Assembly: GCA_944474755.1 (NCBI GenBank)
Contig: OX104120.1
Coordinates: 23,707,242 to 23,771,241, forward strand
Direction of reading: 5' to 3'
Length of the DNA: 64,000 nucleotides
Source: Limnoperna fortunei
Lineage: Eukaryota > Mollusca > Bivalvia > Mytilida > Modiolidae
The notes under the pieces were generated by a model that was given only the letters and a program-made list of their open reading frames with translations, did not search any database and was not told the DNA's origin. A program made the position numbers and the translations under genes. Positions within the stretch are counted from its first letter, which is position 1. Every line of letters begins with the position of its first letter. This document shows, one piece after another, positions 1-13,206 of the stretch.

Positions 1-616
1 AAACCAACCTGACAACAAAACAAACAACCAACTGGGCAACAAACCAAGCAACCAACCTAACAACAAAATAAACAACAAACTGGGTAACAACCAAGCAACC
101 AACCTGTCAAAATAAACAACCAACCGGGCAACAAACCAAGCAAACAACCTGACAACAAAACAAACAACCAACTGGGCAACAAACCAAGCAGCCAACCTAA
201 CAACAAAATAAACAACCAACTGGGCAACAAACCAAGCAACCAACCTGACAACAAAACAAACAACCAACTGGGCAACAAACCAAGCAGCCAACCTGACAAC
301 AAAACAAACAACCAACTGGGCAAATAACCAAGCAACCAACCTGACAACAAAATAAACAACAAACTGGGCAACAAACTAAGTCACCAACCTAACAACAAAA
401 CAAACAACCAACTGGAAAACAAACCAAGCAACCAACCTGACAACAAAACAAACAACCAACCTGACAACAAAACAAACAACCAACCAGACAACAAACCAAG
501 CAACCAACCTGACAACAAAACAAACAACCAACCTGACAACAAAACAAACAACCAAACAGACAACAAACTAACGAACCAACCTGACAACACACCAAGTAAC
601 CAACCAGATAACAAAC
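1..616. repeat. 48-bp A/C-rich minisatellite
   Basis: The unit is about 48 bp and consists of two related 24-bp halves, one with CAACCAACCTGACAAC and one with CAACCAACTGGGCAAC. About 13 units are visible and the array runs off the left edge. One strand is almost free of G and T, giving strong strand asymmetry. ORFs on the opposite strand (leucine/cysteine-rich) follow the 48-bp period, a multiple of 3, and are not genes. Units decay after about 600. Confidence 0.95.
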
Positions 617-819
617 CAGAACAACCAGTCTGACTAAAAACCCAGAAACCGATTCAACAACAAACCAAGAAACCTACCTAACATCAAAATAAGCATCTTG
701 ATAAAACCAAACGATTGTATCATATAATTATAAGTTACCTTTTTCAATGAAATATTGAGTTTTTTGGTTCACTTTCTCATTTATTGTGACGTGTACATAT
801 TTACAAATTTCTTTGAAAT

Positions 820-1084
820 GGCCTCGGTGGCCAAGTGGTTAAGGTAGTTCATCTACTATTGATCATGAGGTCTGTCAACACTGAGATTGCGAGTTCACTT
901 CTAACTGCAGACAGGGTGTAGTCGACTTCAATCTTAATTGACAAGGATTGCAAGTTTTCCTACCGAAGGTCGGGGGTTTTCTATGGGTACTCAGGCTTCC
1001 TCCCCCAATAAAAACTGGATGCCACGACATAGCTCAAAAACTGCTGAAAGTGGCATTAAAGAATATTCTAACAAACAAAACAAA
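820..1084 (+). mobile_element. tRNA-derived SINE
   Basis: The head GGCCTCGGTGGCCAAGTGG resembles a Leu/Ser-type tRNA with a pol III A box (TGGCCAAGTGGTTAAGG). A decayed B box lies near 890 (GCGAGTTCACTTC). The body has TTGACAAGGATTGC, a CTTCCTCCCCCAATAAAAACTGGATGCC block, and the conserved 3' end CTGAAAGTGGCATTAAA followed by an A/C-rich tail. The same order recurs at 27523, 48391 (minus) and 54350. It is a copy of a dispersed family, not a functional tRNA gene. Confidence 0.88.
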
Positions 1085-1644
1085 TTTCTTTGTTGATTTT
1101 GTGTGCTTTTTTATACAAATCCCTGTAAAATTAGCTGATTTGGCCCAAAAAAATCAACATCAGCAAATTGTGAAAACTGACCAACTGACAGCCATTTTAT
1201 ATTCACATTGTTATCAAAAGATATTAATTCACTTTTTAAAATCTGGAAAAAAAAATCTTAGACATTGAATATTGACAATATTAAATTTCATTTTTTTTTT
1301 TAATTTCACAACTGGAACTTGTGTGGTTAATGACAATTGCTTTATTAATTAGTAATGGTCACCATGAAAGCATTTTATCTGGATACAAAATGATCATATA
1401 ATAATACATTGTGCTAAAAACTAGTTCATACATTAAAACGTTCTTTGTCTATAGTCTAATAACTGTTCAGGATTATTTTAAAGATTCAACAACACATAAT
1501 AGTTCAATAAAATCATTCAAACTAAAAAATACATCAAGGTTGCACTAATATGACATTTCATGTCCATTCAAATGTATGATACAAGTAAATGCAAATACTC
1601 TCAGACCTAATTTAGCAAATTATTTCATTGTTAACTTTTCCACC
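1085..1644. other. AT-rich sequence, nothing recognised
   Basis: Unique-looking AT-rich DNA with no repeat unit, coding signature or transposon terminus that I can identify. It ends where the 49-bp satellite begins. Confidence 0.6.
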
Positions 1645-4600
1645 AGATAAAAATCATGTGCTACATGTGTTACTAGGTATTGGTACCTAGATAAGATAAA
1701 AATCATGTGCTACATGTGTTACTAGGTATTGGTACCTATATAAGATAAAAATCATGTGCTACATGTGTTACTAGGTATTGGTACCTAGATAAGATAAAAA
1801 TCATGTGCTACATGTGTTACTAGGTATTGGTACCTAGATAAGATAAAAATCATGTGCTACATGTGTTACTAGGTATTGGTACCTAGATAAGATAAAAATC
1901 ATGTGCTACATGTGTTACTAGGTATTGGTACCTAGATAAGATAAAAATCATGTGCTACATGTGTTACTAGGTATTGGTACCTAGATAAGATAAAAATCAT
2001 GTGCTACATGTGTTACTAGGTATTGGTACCTAGATAAGATAAAAATCATGTGCTACATGTGTTACCAGGTATTGGTACCTAGATAAGATAAAAATCATGT
2101 GCTACATGTGTTACTAGGTATTGGTACCTAGATAAGATAAAAATCATGTGCTACATGTGTTACTAGGTATTGGTACCTAGATAAGATAAAAATCATGTGC
2201 TACATGTGTTACTAGGTATTGGTACCTAGATAAGATAAAAATCATGTGCTACATGTGTTACCAGGTATTGGTACCTAGATAAGATAAAAATCATGTGCTA
2301 CATGTGTTACTAGGTATTGGTACCTAGATAAGATAAAAATCATGTGCTACATGTGTTACTAGGTATTGGTACCTAGATAAGATAAAAATCATGTGCTACA
2401 TGTGTTACTAGGTATTGGTACCTAGATAAGATAAAAATCATGTGTTGCATGTGTTACTAGGTATTGGTACCTATATAAGATATAAATCATGTGCTACATG
2501 TGTTACTAGGTATTGGTACCTAGATAAGATAAAAATCATGTGCTACATGTGTTACTAGGTATTGGTACCTAGATAAGATAAAAATCATGTGGTACATGTG
2601 TTACTAGGTATTGGTACCTAGATAAGATAAAAATCATGTGCTACATGTGTTACTAGGTATTGGTACCTAGATAAGATAAAAATCATGTGCTACATGTGTT
2701 ACTAGGTATTGGTACCTAGATAAGATAAAAATCATGTGCTACATGTGTTACTAGGTATTGGTACCTATATAAGATAAAAATCATGTGCTACATGTGTTAC
2801 TAGGTATTGGTACCTATATAAGATAAAAATCATGTGTTACATGTGTTACTAGGTATTGGTACCTAGATAAGATAAAAATCATGTGCTACATGTGTAACTA
2901 GGTATAGGTACCTATATAAGATAAAAATCATGTGTTGCATGTGTTACTAGGTATAGGTACCTATATAAGATAAAAATCATGTGTTACATGTGTTACTAGG
3001 TATTGGTACCTATATAAGATAAAAATCATGTGTTACATGTGTTACTAGGTATTGGTACCTATATAAGATAAAAATCATGTGCTACATGTGTTACTAGGTA
3101 TTGGTACCTATATAAGATAAAAATCATGTGTTACATGTGTTACTAGGTATTGGTACCTATATAAGATAAAAATCATGTGCTACATGTGTTACTAGGTATT
3201 GGTACCTAGATAAGATAAAAATCATGTGTTACATGTGTTACTAGGTATTGGTACCTATATAAGATAAAAATCATGTGTTACATGTGTTACTAGGTATTGG
3301 TACCTATATAAGATAAAAATCATGTGCTACATGTGTTACTAGGTATTGGTACCTATATAAGATAAAAATCATGTGCTACATGTGTAACTAGGTATAGGTA
3401 CCTATATAAGATAAAAATCATGTGTTGCATGTGTTACTAGGTATAGGTACCTATATAAGATAAAAATCATGTGTTACATGTGTTACTAGGTATTGGTACC
3501 TATATAAGATAAAAATCATGTGTTACATGTGTTACTAGGTATTGGTACCTATATAAGATAAAAATCATGTGTTACATGTGTTATTAGGTATTGGTACCTA
3601 GATAAGTTAAAAATCATGTGTTACATGTGTTACTAGGTATTGGTACCTATATAAGATAAAAATCATGTGTTACATGTGTTACTAGGTATTGGTACCTAGA
3701 TAAGATAAAAATCATGTGCTACATGTGTTACTAGGTATTGGTACCTAGATAAGATAAAAATCATGTGCTACATGTGTTACTAGGTATTGGTACCTATATA
3801 AGATAAAAATCATGTGCTACATGTGTTACTAGGTATTGGTACCTATATAAGATAAAAATCATGTGTTACATGTGTTACTAGGTATTGGTACCTATATAAG
3901 ATAAAAATCATGTGTTACATGTGTTACTAGGTATTGGTACCTAGATAAGATAAAAATCATGTGCTACATGTGTTACTAGGTATTGGTACCTAGATAAGAT
4001 AAAAATCATGTGTTACATGTGTTACTAGGTATTGGTACCTAGATAAGATAAAAATCATGTGCTACATGTGTTACTAGGTATTGGTACCTAGATAAGATAA
4101 AAATCATGTGCTACATGTGTTACTAGGTATTGGTACCTAGATAAGATAAAAATCATGTGCTACATGTGTTACTAGGTATTGGTACCTATATAAGATAAAA
4201 ATCATGTGCTACATGTGTTACTAGGTATTGGTACCTATATAAGATAAAAATCATGTGTTACATGTGTTACTAGGTATTGGTACCTAGATAAGATAAAAAT
4301 CATGTGCTACATGTGTAACTAGGTATAGGTACCTATATAAGATAAAAATCATGTGTTGCATGTGTTACTAGGTATAGGTACCTATATAAGATAAAAATCA
4401 TGTGTTACATGTGTTACTAGGTATTGGTACCTATATAAGATAAAAATCATGTGTTACATGTGTTACTAGGTATTGGTACCTATATAAGATAAAAATCATG
4501 TGCTACATGTGTTACTAGGTATTGGTACCTATATAAGATAAAAATCATGTGCTACATGTGTTACTAGGTATTGGTACCTATATAAGATAAAAATCATGTG

Positions 4601-6635
4601 TTACATGTGTTACTAGGTATTGGTACCTATATAAGATAAAAATCATGTGCTACATGTGTTACTAGGTATTGGTACCTATATAAGATAAAAATCATGTGCT
4701 ACATGTGTTACTAGGTATAGGTACCTATATAAGATAAAAATCATGTGTTGCATGTGTTACCAGGTATTGGTACCTATATAAGATAAAAATCATGTGCTAC
4801 ATGTGTTACTAGGTATTGGTACCTATATAAGATAAAAATCATGTGTTACATGTGTTACTAGGTATTGGTACCTAGATAAGATAAAAATCATGTGCTACAT
4901 GTGTTACTAGGTATTGGTACCTATATAAGATAAAAATCATGTGTTACATGTGTTACTAGGTATTGGTACCTATATAAGATAAAAATCATGTGCTACATGT
5001 GTTACTAGGTATTGGTACCTATATAAGATAAAAATCATGTGCTACATGTGTTACTAGGTATTGGTACCTATATAAGATAAAAATCATGTGCTACATGTGT
5101 TACTAGGTATTGGTACCTATATAAGATAAAAATCATGTGCTACATGTGTAACTAGGTATAGGTACCTATATAAGATAAAAATCATGTGTTGCATGTGTTA
5201 CTAGGTATAGGTACCTATATAAGATAAAAATCATGTGTTACATGTGTTACTAGGTATTGGTACCTATATAAGATAAAAATCATGTGTTACATGTGTTACT
5301 AGGTATTGGTACCTATATAAGATAAAAATCATGTGCTACATGTGTTACTAGGTATTGGTACCTATATAAGATAAAAATCATGTGCTACATGTGTTACTAG
5401 GTATTGGTACCTATATAAGATAAAAATCATGTGTTACATGTGTTACTAGGTATTGGTACCTATATAAGTTAAAAATCATGTGTTACATGTGTTACTAGGT
5501 ATTGGTACCTAGATAAGATAAAAATCATGTGCTACATGTGTTACTAGGTATTGGTACCTAGATAAGTTAAAAATCATGTGTTACATGTGTTATTAGGTAT
5601 TGGTACCTAGATAAGATAAAAATCATGTGCTACATGTGTTACTAGGTATTGGTACCTAGATAAGATAAAAATCATGTGCTACATGTGTTACTAGGTATTG
5701 GTACCTAGATGTGCTACATGTGTAACTAAGTATTGGTACCTATATAAGATATAAATCATGTGATAATGTGGTACTAGGTATTGGTACCTATATAAGATAT
5801 AAATCATGTGTTACATGTGTTACTAGGTATAGGTACCTAGATAAGATAAAAATCATGTGCTACATGTGTTACTAGGTATTGGTACCTAGATAAGATAAAA
5901 ATCATGTGCTACATGTGTTACTAGGTATTGGTACCTATATAAGATAAAAATCATGTGCTACATGTGTTACTAGGTATTGGTACCTAGATAAGATAAAAAT
6001 CATGTGTTGCATGTGTTACTAGGAATTGGTACCTATATAAGTTAAAAATCATGTGCTACATGTGTTACTAGGTATTGGTACCTAGATAAGATAAAAATCA
6101 TGTGCTACATGTGTTACTAGGTATTGGTACCTAGATAAGATAAAAATCATGTGCTACATGTGTTACTAGGTATAGGTACCTATATAAGATAAAAATCATG
6201 TGCTACATGTGTTACTTAAGGTATTGGTACCTATATTAGATAAAAATCATGTGTTACATGTGTTACTAGGTATAGGTACCTATATAAGATAAAAATCCTG
6301 TGCTACATGTGTTACTTAAGGTATTGGTACCTATATTAGATAAAAATCATGTGTTACATGTGTTACTAGGTATTGGTACCTAGATAAGATAAAAATCATG
6401 TGGTACATGTGTTACTAGGTATAGGTACCTATATAAGATAAAAATCATGTGTTACATGTGTTACTAGGTATAGGTACCTATATAAGATAAAAATCCTGTG
6501 CTACATGTGTTACTTAAGGTATTGGTACCTATATTAGATAAAAATCATGTGTTACATGTGTTACTAGGTATTGGTACCTAGATAAGATAAAAATCATGTG
6601 TTACATGTGTTACAAGGTATTGGTACCTATATAAG
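1645..6635. repeat. 49-bp satellite array, ~102 copies
   Basis: The GGTACC motif recurs every 49 bp (for example 1682 and 1731). Each unit holds AGATAAAAATCATGTG, a CATGTG-CTA-CATGTG direct repeat, and an 18-bp hairpin CTAGGTA-TTGG-TACCTAG with 7-bp arms. Units differ mainly at CTAGATAAG versus CTATATAAG and GTGCTAC versus GTGTTAC. The CTAGATAAG type dominates to about 2750 and CTATATAAG after that. A marker variant with GTAACTAGGTATAGG occurs at 2894, 3384, 4315 and 5148, at exact multiples of 49. Units decay with small indels after 5700. Confidence 0.98.
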
Positions 6636-7907
6636 TAGAGATTTGACCTACTATAGAATTTGCTATAAACACAAAAGATGTATTGCTTCAAATGTTCTTT
6701 TTGTATAAGTATTGACAAGATTGTTCTAAATTCATCAGGTCAAATGTCATTCAATACAAATCTCTGACACAGACATAAAAAATGATTGCTTGATTAATCA
6801 ATTTCATGTCCTGAATCAGACTCTCACATTATTATATTTTTTTTAAGTACTATAGGCATAAATATCCTAGTTTCTCCATAACAAACAGAATTAAACTAGC
6901 CATAACTACAACCATGCTGCTAAGGCATTGTTTGTAGCATCTGTCACAGTGCTTCTCATACCAGTAACTCTGGTCATATCAATAACCATCAAGTGTCTCT
7001 AGCACAAGTTATTCCAGTACACACTCAGACATGGGATGATCAGTTTACTAATGTGGAAAGTTTACCATAATTAACTTTTTTTATAAAGTTTTATTTTTCA
7101 ATTTTAATTTGCCTCTTATAAAATCCATTAGCAGGAAGTATATGATAAATCAGGTTAACACATGGATGTTTCAATATCATTCTGCTTATCGTTGTTTGAC
7201 CAACATCTCTGGCTTATATTGGGGCCTCTGGATAATACATGGGCCAATATGGAAAGGCCATCTATTAAACTATATATATTATCCAAACTTGATATATCTT
7301 ATTTAAGAAATAATTCATGTGGTTTATAATTGTTTTAGAATGGGTGAACAATTTATGTTGCTTTTTTTTTTATCAGCAAGGATTAAAAAATGACATTAAC
7401 GGTCATCCAGTTGTAAAACAATGATACAAAAATGATAACACATTTGAGCCTTTTTCTCTGCAAAGTGTTAACTACAACTATAAATTACAAACAAATATAA
7501 TAAAAAACCTGTAGCATAGCATAAGAGTAATTGTTACAAACACTATAGCCTGTTTAAATGCAATAAAAATGTAACTAATGATGGTTTGCAGCATAAACAT
7601 GTATATTATATATATCAATCAAGAAGCAAACTTTCTCTACAGCATAATGGTATATATGTATTCTGTTTGCAAAAAGACATGTATTAACATTCTATTCTAT
7701 CAATAATCAAGTACTTTATATAAAAAAAATTGTAAAACAATCAATATTACATATTTGTGTGACCTTCAAATGACTTCAAATTGTTATGTGCGATTCTAAA
7801 TTTAAAGTATAAAAAAAAGTTTCCATTTCATGTCTTTATTCAGTCTTGTCATATTTAAAATAAATCAGACGGATACAAGATCATTTATCAAAATGTTCCT
7901 ATTTAGG
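6636..7907. other. AT-rich sequence without identified features
   Basis: No repeat unit or transposon terminus recognised. The longest open frame, 7109-7306, has no recognisable domain and is treated as chance. Confidence 0.55.
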
Positions 7908-8000
7908 TAAATCCCTATTAATAGAGCTGATGCATCCAGTGATATATGGACGGATCCCTATTAGCAGAGCTGTTTCCATCCAGTGATATATGGACGGATA
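7908..8000. repeat. Two-copy ~47-bp tandem duplication
   Basis: Two adjacent copies of a unit with ATCCCTATTA, AGAGCTG and ATCCAGTGATATATGGACGG, differing at a few positions. Confidence 0.8.
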
Positions 8001-8433
8001 CTTTAGTGATTGACACTGGTACTGCTTAAACAGTTTTTATAAGACATAGATCCCTGTACATTATTTAGTTTGTCAACTTGCGCACCCACGCGTCTAGTTG
8101 CACTATAATAAACCCTAAATTTACTGTTGCTGACGACTGAATATAAATATTGATTCCTAAAAATGTCTGCAAATGATTGTGACGATAGCAGGTAAAATAT
8201 CAAAATGTCAATTACGACACATATAGCAGCTCCTCAATGAGTTGCTGCTGATGTGAGTGAGCAGATGAGATTTATTTGAATCATTGAACTTGATGTAACG
8301 AGATAGGAAATTAATGTTTGTTGGAGCTCTCCTAGGACTGTATTGTAACTTTGAAGTTGTGTAGGTAACTGCGATGGGTGTTGGTACTATGCTGTATTTT
8401 TATGTGCATTAGGAATTTAATTTATTATTATAT

Positions 8434-8550
8434 ACATACTGCCTGTAGTGAAGAGTGTTACACCAGAATATCACATGAAGTAAATAATTATCACCCTAGA
8501 TGTAGTGAAGGGTGATATTTTTATTGGAAGTGTAATATTCTGATTAATTA
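8434..8550. mobile_element. Diverged palindromic MITE-like element
   Basis: Starts CATACTGCCTGTAGTG and contains ATCACATGAAGTAAATAATT and ATCACCCT, matching in order the start of the better-preserved palindrome at 9021-9144. CAGAATAT pairs with ATATTCTG, and ATCACCCT with AGGGTGAT. I read it as an older copy of the same small non-autonomous DNA element. Boundaries are approximate. Confidence 0.55.
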
Positions 8551-8629
8551 TACTTCATGCAAAAATGCTGTCTTTTAATTGGACAGTAATCATGTGTTAA
8601 TTTCTACTGATTCTCGTTTTAGCCCCGCC

Positions 8630-8830
8630 CATTATAGCAACGGGTGTTAATTCCTCGTGATTTCCTACCAATGGGTGATATAAAAAAATTAACACCCGCT
8701 TAGACGGGAGATTGCCGAACTGGAAACTTATCAATCGCTCCAGCCGAAGTTTTCGAATGATATAAAAAAAATTATCGGATAGAAAATTGCCAATCTGGTA
8801 AATGATCAGCCGCATCAGCTGAAATTTACT
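8630..8830. repeat. Short inverted and ~82-bp direct repeats
   Basis: CGGGTGTTAATT at 8641 pairs with AATTAACACCCG near 8699. GATATAAAAAAA-TTA recurs about 82 bp apart (8677 and 8759), each followed by an ATTGCC-AA-CTGG-AA block. The stretch has more CpG than its surroundings. It may be a decayed mobile element; the family is not recognised. Confidence 0.4.
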
Positions 8831-9020
8831 TACAGGTCACGTGTCTTTCCGTGTAAACATGTCAAAGACACAACAAATACAGGAAAATGGGCAATTATTA
8901 TTTGGAAAAAGAACTAGCAGACTAACAAGCATTTTCCATTAAATATATGATTCAGTACAGTATAATTTATGTGGTAGTTTACATTTCTTCATTAGATAAT
9001 AGGCATTCAGTATAATAAAA

Positions 9021-9144
9021 ATCATACTGCCTTACTCAGATTATCACATGAAGAAAAAATTATCACCCTCGACTCCATCTCGGGAGATAATTTTTTCTTC
9101 ATGTGATAATCTACCCTAACACCCTCGTTCAAAGGCAGTATGAT
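9021..9144. mobile_element. 124-bp palindromic MITE-like element
   Basis: Outer ends ATCATACTGCCTT and AAGGCAGTATGAT are exact inverted repeats. An inner stem pairs AGATTATCACATGAAG with CTTCATGTGATAATCT around a short centre containing CTCGACTCCATCTCGGGAG. The whole unit can fold into one long hairpin. It has no coding capacity. A diverged relative lies at 8434. Confidence 0.8.
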
Positions 9145-9896
9145 AATAGTAACACGCTCCACTACTGGCAGTACGTGTTATTATAGTCAATAAACTATTC
9201 AATATATTTGGGGAACAAAGTACCCATAAAGAACCTGGAACTGACTTTGCTGTATAATATTTTAAAGTAAAATAATAAAGTACTGCCCAGATTTCAGTTC
9301 TAATAATAATTCAACAACTAAGCTTGAATTAGTCATGAACAAAATAATGCTAAATTTCTAGACACAAAATAAAATAAAATTGTGTTTAGTTGAATAGGAT
9401 GACAGTTCTTTGATCTATTTATTTATCAAATTTTAATTATTTTTATTACTGTAATTTACCTGTAATTTTAAACTATGGAACATCTGAATTATAATAAATT
9501 TATTGTTTATATGAAACTCTTTACAGTACATGATATATTCTGTCATTGAATATTTAAATGTTGAATAATTGAACAAAAAACAAACAAAACATCTTGTAAC
9601 TGACAATATCCACATGGTAATCAACGGTCTCACTGTCTCAAACACTGCAGATGTTAGCATTAACAACAAAAACAAACACACAATACAATGATAGACCAGG
9701 GTATCCAGGCTAGATAAACAAAACCAACATATATATTATTAAAAATATCTACAATGAAAGAAATATTTTTAAAAAATTTAGGTTAAGTACTTATTTTATA
9801 TGGATGGTGGAATAAATTGTAATTTTTACAAGCAAGCATTCCCTTGTCTCTATTTCATTATCATAGTAGAACCCATTACGACCGATTGATTGAAAG
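9145..9896. other. AT-rich sequence, nothing recognised
   Basis: CACTACTGGCAGTA near 9160 may be a residual end of the palindromic family at 9021. Otherwise no repeat or coding signal is visible. Confidence 0.5.
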
Positions 9897-9944
9897 TATA
9901 ATAATAATAATAATAATAATATAATAATAATAATAATAATAATA
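9897..9944. repeat. (TAA)n microsatellite
   Basis: About 16 TAA/ATA triplets with one break. It directly borders a short copy of the SINE-like family seen at 54733-55165, so it is probably that element's tail on the minus strand. Confidence 0.9.
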
Positions 9945-9954
9945 TCCTTATATA

Positions 9955-9998
9955 TGTTTGCTTAACATAAGGCGAGCAATATTTTAGCTATATTCAGG
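9955..9998 (-). mobile_element. Truncated SINE-like repeat fragment
   Basis: GCGAGCAATATTTTAGC followed by TATATTCAGG aligns with GCGAGCAGTATTTCAGC and TATATTCAGG at 54773. Like that copy it is preceded on the plus strand by a microsatellite, as expected for the tail-proximal end of a minus-strand retroposon. Only about 45 bp is recognisable. Confidence 0.6.
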
Positions 9999-10856
9999 CC
10001 TGTGTTTTATAAAAAATATTACTTTCATTCAATCATGCAGTATATTTCCTCTGCTGAAATAAGATTCTAATGACTTCTAGAAATTTAAGTAAACATTTAT
10101 GTTCTCTATAACATTATAGTTTAGTGGCATATTCACTGAAATGCTGATCAACCAATGGAAATGCATCTGAATCAAGCATATAAAGTAAATTTGTATTCAT
10201 ACAACAGAAAGAAAACCATTCACTGGTACTCAAAACACCAGTCATGATGTGAACTGTTTGTCAACCATGTGTTCCTACATCTTCAGAGTATCTCAGCATA
10301 ATTTGATATTAACCTGTTTATAAAAAGGTTAAGAAATAATACTAATTCAGCCAATTTCAGGAACATACTATAACCAGCACAATTTCAATGAAACATTAAT
10401 ACTGACAACTTAATTTATGCAAGTTCTGGAACATTCCAGCACAATTTCAATTTAACCAATCAAACAAATGAACCTGTGATGATATGTCATGTTTTTACTA
10501 TAGAGAATTACAATTAAGCATGTTTTCCTGTATCTTGTTCAGTTTTATTTCTCCAGAGAATGGTTGCTTCAATACCAAATATTATTTAGCATGCCTTGGT
10601 TGAAAGATTCTTTGATTACAGTTTTCCGTTGAGTTTTACATTTCAACCCTCTACTAGAATAAAACCAGTTAATTTGATTAGATATTGCAAACTTGAAGTG
10701 TACAAGGAACAGCGAAATATAATATATAAGGCATGTTTTACATTTTAATATCATTAAAGCATATTGGATTTTCCTAATGCAAGATAAAAGTTAAAACTAT
10801 TTCTTTGTCTTTTCTTTTATGTCATTATGAGTCTCACCTTGTTAAAATGTACTTAT
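9999..10856. other. AT-rich sequence, nothing recognised
   Basis: No repeat unit, transposon terminus or convincing coding region seen. Confidence 0.55.
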
Positions 10857-11650
10857 AGCATAATTGGTCTGTGTGCCATTGTACCAATTTTTTACTTATA
10901 ACTTGTAAGTATAATTGGTCTGTGTGCGTATGTACCAATTTTATATTTATAACTTGTAAGCATAATTGATCTGTGTACCAATGTACCAATTTTATATTTA
11001 TAACTTGTAAGTATAATTGGTCTGTGTGCGTATGTACCAATTTTATATTTATAACTTGTAAGCATAATTGGTCTGTGTACCAATGTACCAATTTTATATT
11101 TATAACTTGTAAGCATAATTGGTCTGTGTACCAATGTACCATTTTATACTCATAACTTGTAAGCATAATTGGTCTGTGTACCAATGTACCAATTTTATAC
11201 TTATAACTTGTAAGCATAATTGGTCTGTGTACCAATGTACCAATTTTATATTTATAACTTGTAAGCATAATTGGTCTGTGTACCAATGTACCAATTTTAT
11301 ACTTATAACTTGTAAGCATAATTGGTCTGTGTGCCAGTGTACCAATTTTATATTTATAACTTGTAAGCATAATTGGTCAGTGTGCCAATGTACCAATTTC
11401 ATATTTATAACTTGTAAGCATAATTGGTCTGTGTACCAATGTACCATTTTATACTTATAACTTGTAAGCATAATTGGTCTGTGTACCAATGTACCAATTT
11501 TATACTTATAACTTGTAAGCATAATTGGTCTGTGTGCCAATGTACCAATTTTATATTTATAACTTGTAATCATAATTGGTCTGTGTACCAATGTACCATT
11601 TTATACTTATAACTTGTAAGCATAATTGGTCAGTGTGCCAATGTACCACT
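10857..11650. repeat. 51-bp tandem array, ~16 copies
   Basis: Unit CATAATTGGTCTGTGTACCA, then ATGTACCAATTTTATA, then TTTATAACTTGTAAG. CATAATTG recurs exactly 51 bp apart. Because 51 is a multiple of 3, frames stay open on both strands and give spurious 60-178-residue ORFs with a 17-residue repeat. It ends 66 bp before a Helentron-like element. Confidence 0.97.
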
Positions 11651-11716
11651 TTAATTAAAAAACTAACAAGTGACAAGTATGTGGGACACCATACATTGGT
11701 TGTATTATCATTAAAA

Positions 11717-13206
11717 CTAGAGGCTCCCAGGAGCCTGTATCGCTCACCTGAACCTGAAACCAAACAACCCTTTTTTATCCAGCTTTTCTTTGCTATAAGG
11801 AATTGCCCAACACTTCTGCAAAAATCCTTAATTTTGACCTTTTAAGGGAAATAACTCCTATAAGGAGGATCTTTTGATGGTTAGAGGGAGAAGGGAGGTT
11901 CACTTCAAATTTGCTGTACCTGTTATACTTTTTTAACTATCAGTCGAAAACTCTCTCAACACCCCCCCCCCCCTTTTCATTTTTTCTATTTTAATCCAAT
12001 GTAGCTATGTAGGTAGTCAGGTGTCATGATTTGCACAATTTTGGTAGAGGACATCCTAAAGATGATGTGTGCAATGTTTCAAAGCAGTCCTTTCATTGGT
12101 TTAAGAGGAGAAGATTTTTTAAAATCAAGTAAAATTGATTAAAAAAATGTTCAAGGAGAATAATTCCTAAACGGTTTATCAGACAATCTTGACCATAAAG
12201 TCATTTTTGTAGCCCTCATAGAGCAGAACAATTAAGCAATGCTAACTTTTTCTCTAGTTCTAATAATTTTCAAGATTTTGAGGCAAAAATGTCAAAAATA
12301 ATCAATTTCGACAATTAAAGGGCAATAACTCCTATAAGGAGTCGTCATACAACTTCAACCCAATGGAGTGTTTCGTAGAGCTTTTGATGCAGATGAAGGC
12401 ATGTCTCTTCGGTTTTCCTGTATCTGTTACACTTTTTTAAATATAAGCTAAAAACTGTATTTTACCGCCCCCCCCCCATCCTATTTTTAGCCATGGTGGC
12501 CATGTTGGTTAATCTGCAGCCATGGTAGGTGCAAACTTGGTTGAGGACATTTGACAGATGATGTGTACAAAGTTTCAAAGCAGTACTTTCAGTTGTTTCA
12601 GAGGAGAAGATTTTAAAAAATCAATTAAAACCGATTAAAAAAAAACAGTTCAAGGGGAATAACTCTTAAACGGTTAATCAGACAATCTTGACCCTAAAGT
12701 CATTTTTGTAGCCCTCAAAGAGCAGAACAATTAAGCAATGCTAACTTTTTCTCTAGTTCTAATAATTTTCAAGATTTTGAGGCAAAAATGGCAAAAATCA
12801 TCAATTTTGACAATTAAAGGGCAATAACTCCTACAAGGAGTTATCATACAACTTTGACCCAATGGAGTGTTTTGTAGAGCTTTAGATGCTGAAGAAGGAA
12901 GGTCTCTTCGGTTTTCCTGTATCTGTTATACTTTTTGAACTATAAGCAAAAAACTGTATTTTGACCCCTCTGTTCTATTTTTAGCCATGGTGGCCATGTT
13001 GGTTGGTCTGAGGCCATGATTTGGGCAAACTTGGTAGAGGACATTTTAGTGATGATGTATGCAAAGTTTCAAAGCAATCCCTTCAGTGGTTTTGGAGGAG
13101 AAGATTTTTGAAGAAAAGTTAACGACGACGACGACGACGACGACGGACGACGACGGACGTCAAGTGATGGCAATAGCTCACATGACCCTTCGGGTCAGGT
13201 GAGCTA
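11717..13206 (-). mobile_element. Non-autonomous Helentron-like element, 3 modules
   Basis: Plus-strand start CTAGAGGCTCCCAGGAGCC, then GCTCACCTGAACC; end GCTCACATGACCC-TTC-GGGTCAGGTGAGCTA. Read on the minus strand this gives a 5'-terminal hairpin whose arm is inverted near the 3' end, then a short GGCTCC-CA-GGAGCC hairpin and terminal CTAG with T beyond it. That is the known Helentron/Helitron2 layout; the family assignment is inference. Inside are three ~500-bp modules, each with CTGTAxCTGTTAxACTTTTT (about 11918, 12418 and 12917), a poly-C run, and the hairpin ACTCCTATAAGGAGT. A (GAC)n microsatellite lies near 13122-13157. There is no Rep/helicase ORF, so it would need a helper element. 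Confidence 0.8.

Noticed and set aside
1..616. Telomere-like repeat
   Set aside because: The strand asymmetry is suggestive, but the 48-bp unit is not the TTAGGG type expected for molluscs and the array is followed by ordinary interspersed DNA.
820..905. Functional tRNA gene
   Set aside because: The A and B boxes are SINE heads: no cloverleaf with a proper acceptor stem, followed by a SINE body, in many diverged copies.
1645..6635. CRISPR array
   Set aside because: Units are contiguous with no unique spacers; eukaryotic context; no cas-like genes. The same applies to the other arrays.
10834..11612. ORFs of 80-178 codons on both strands
   Set aside because: The 51-bp unit is a multiple of 3 and lacks stops, so frames are open on both strands; no gene signal.
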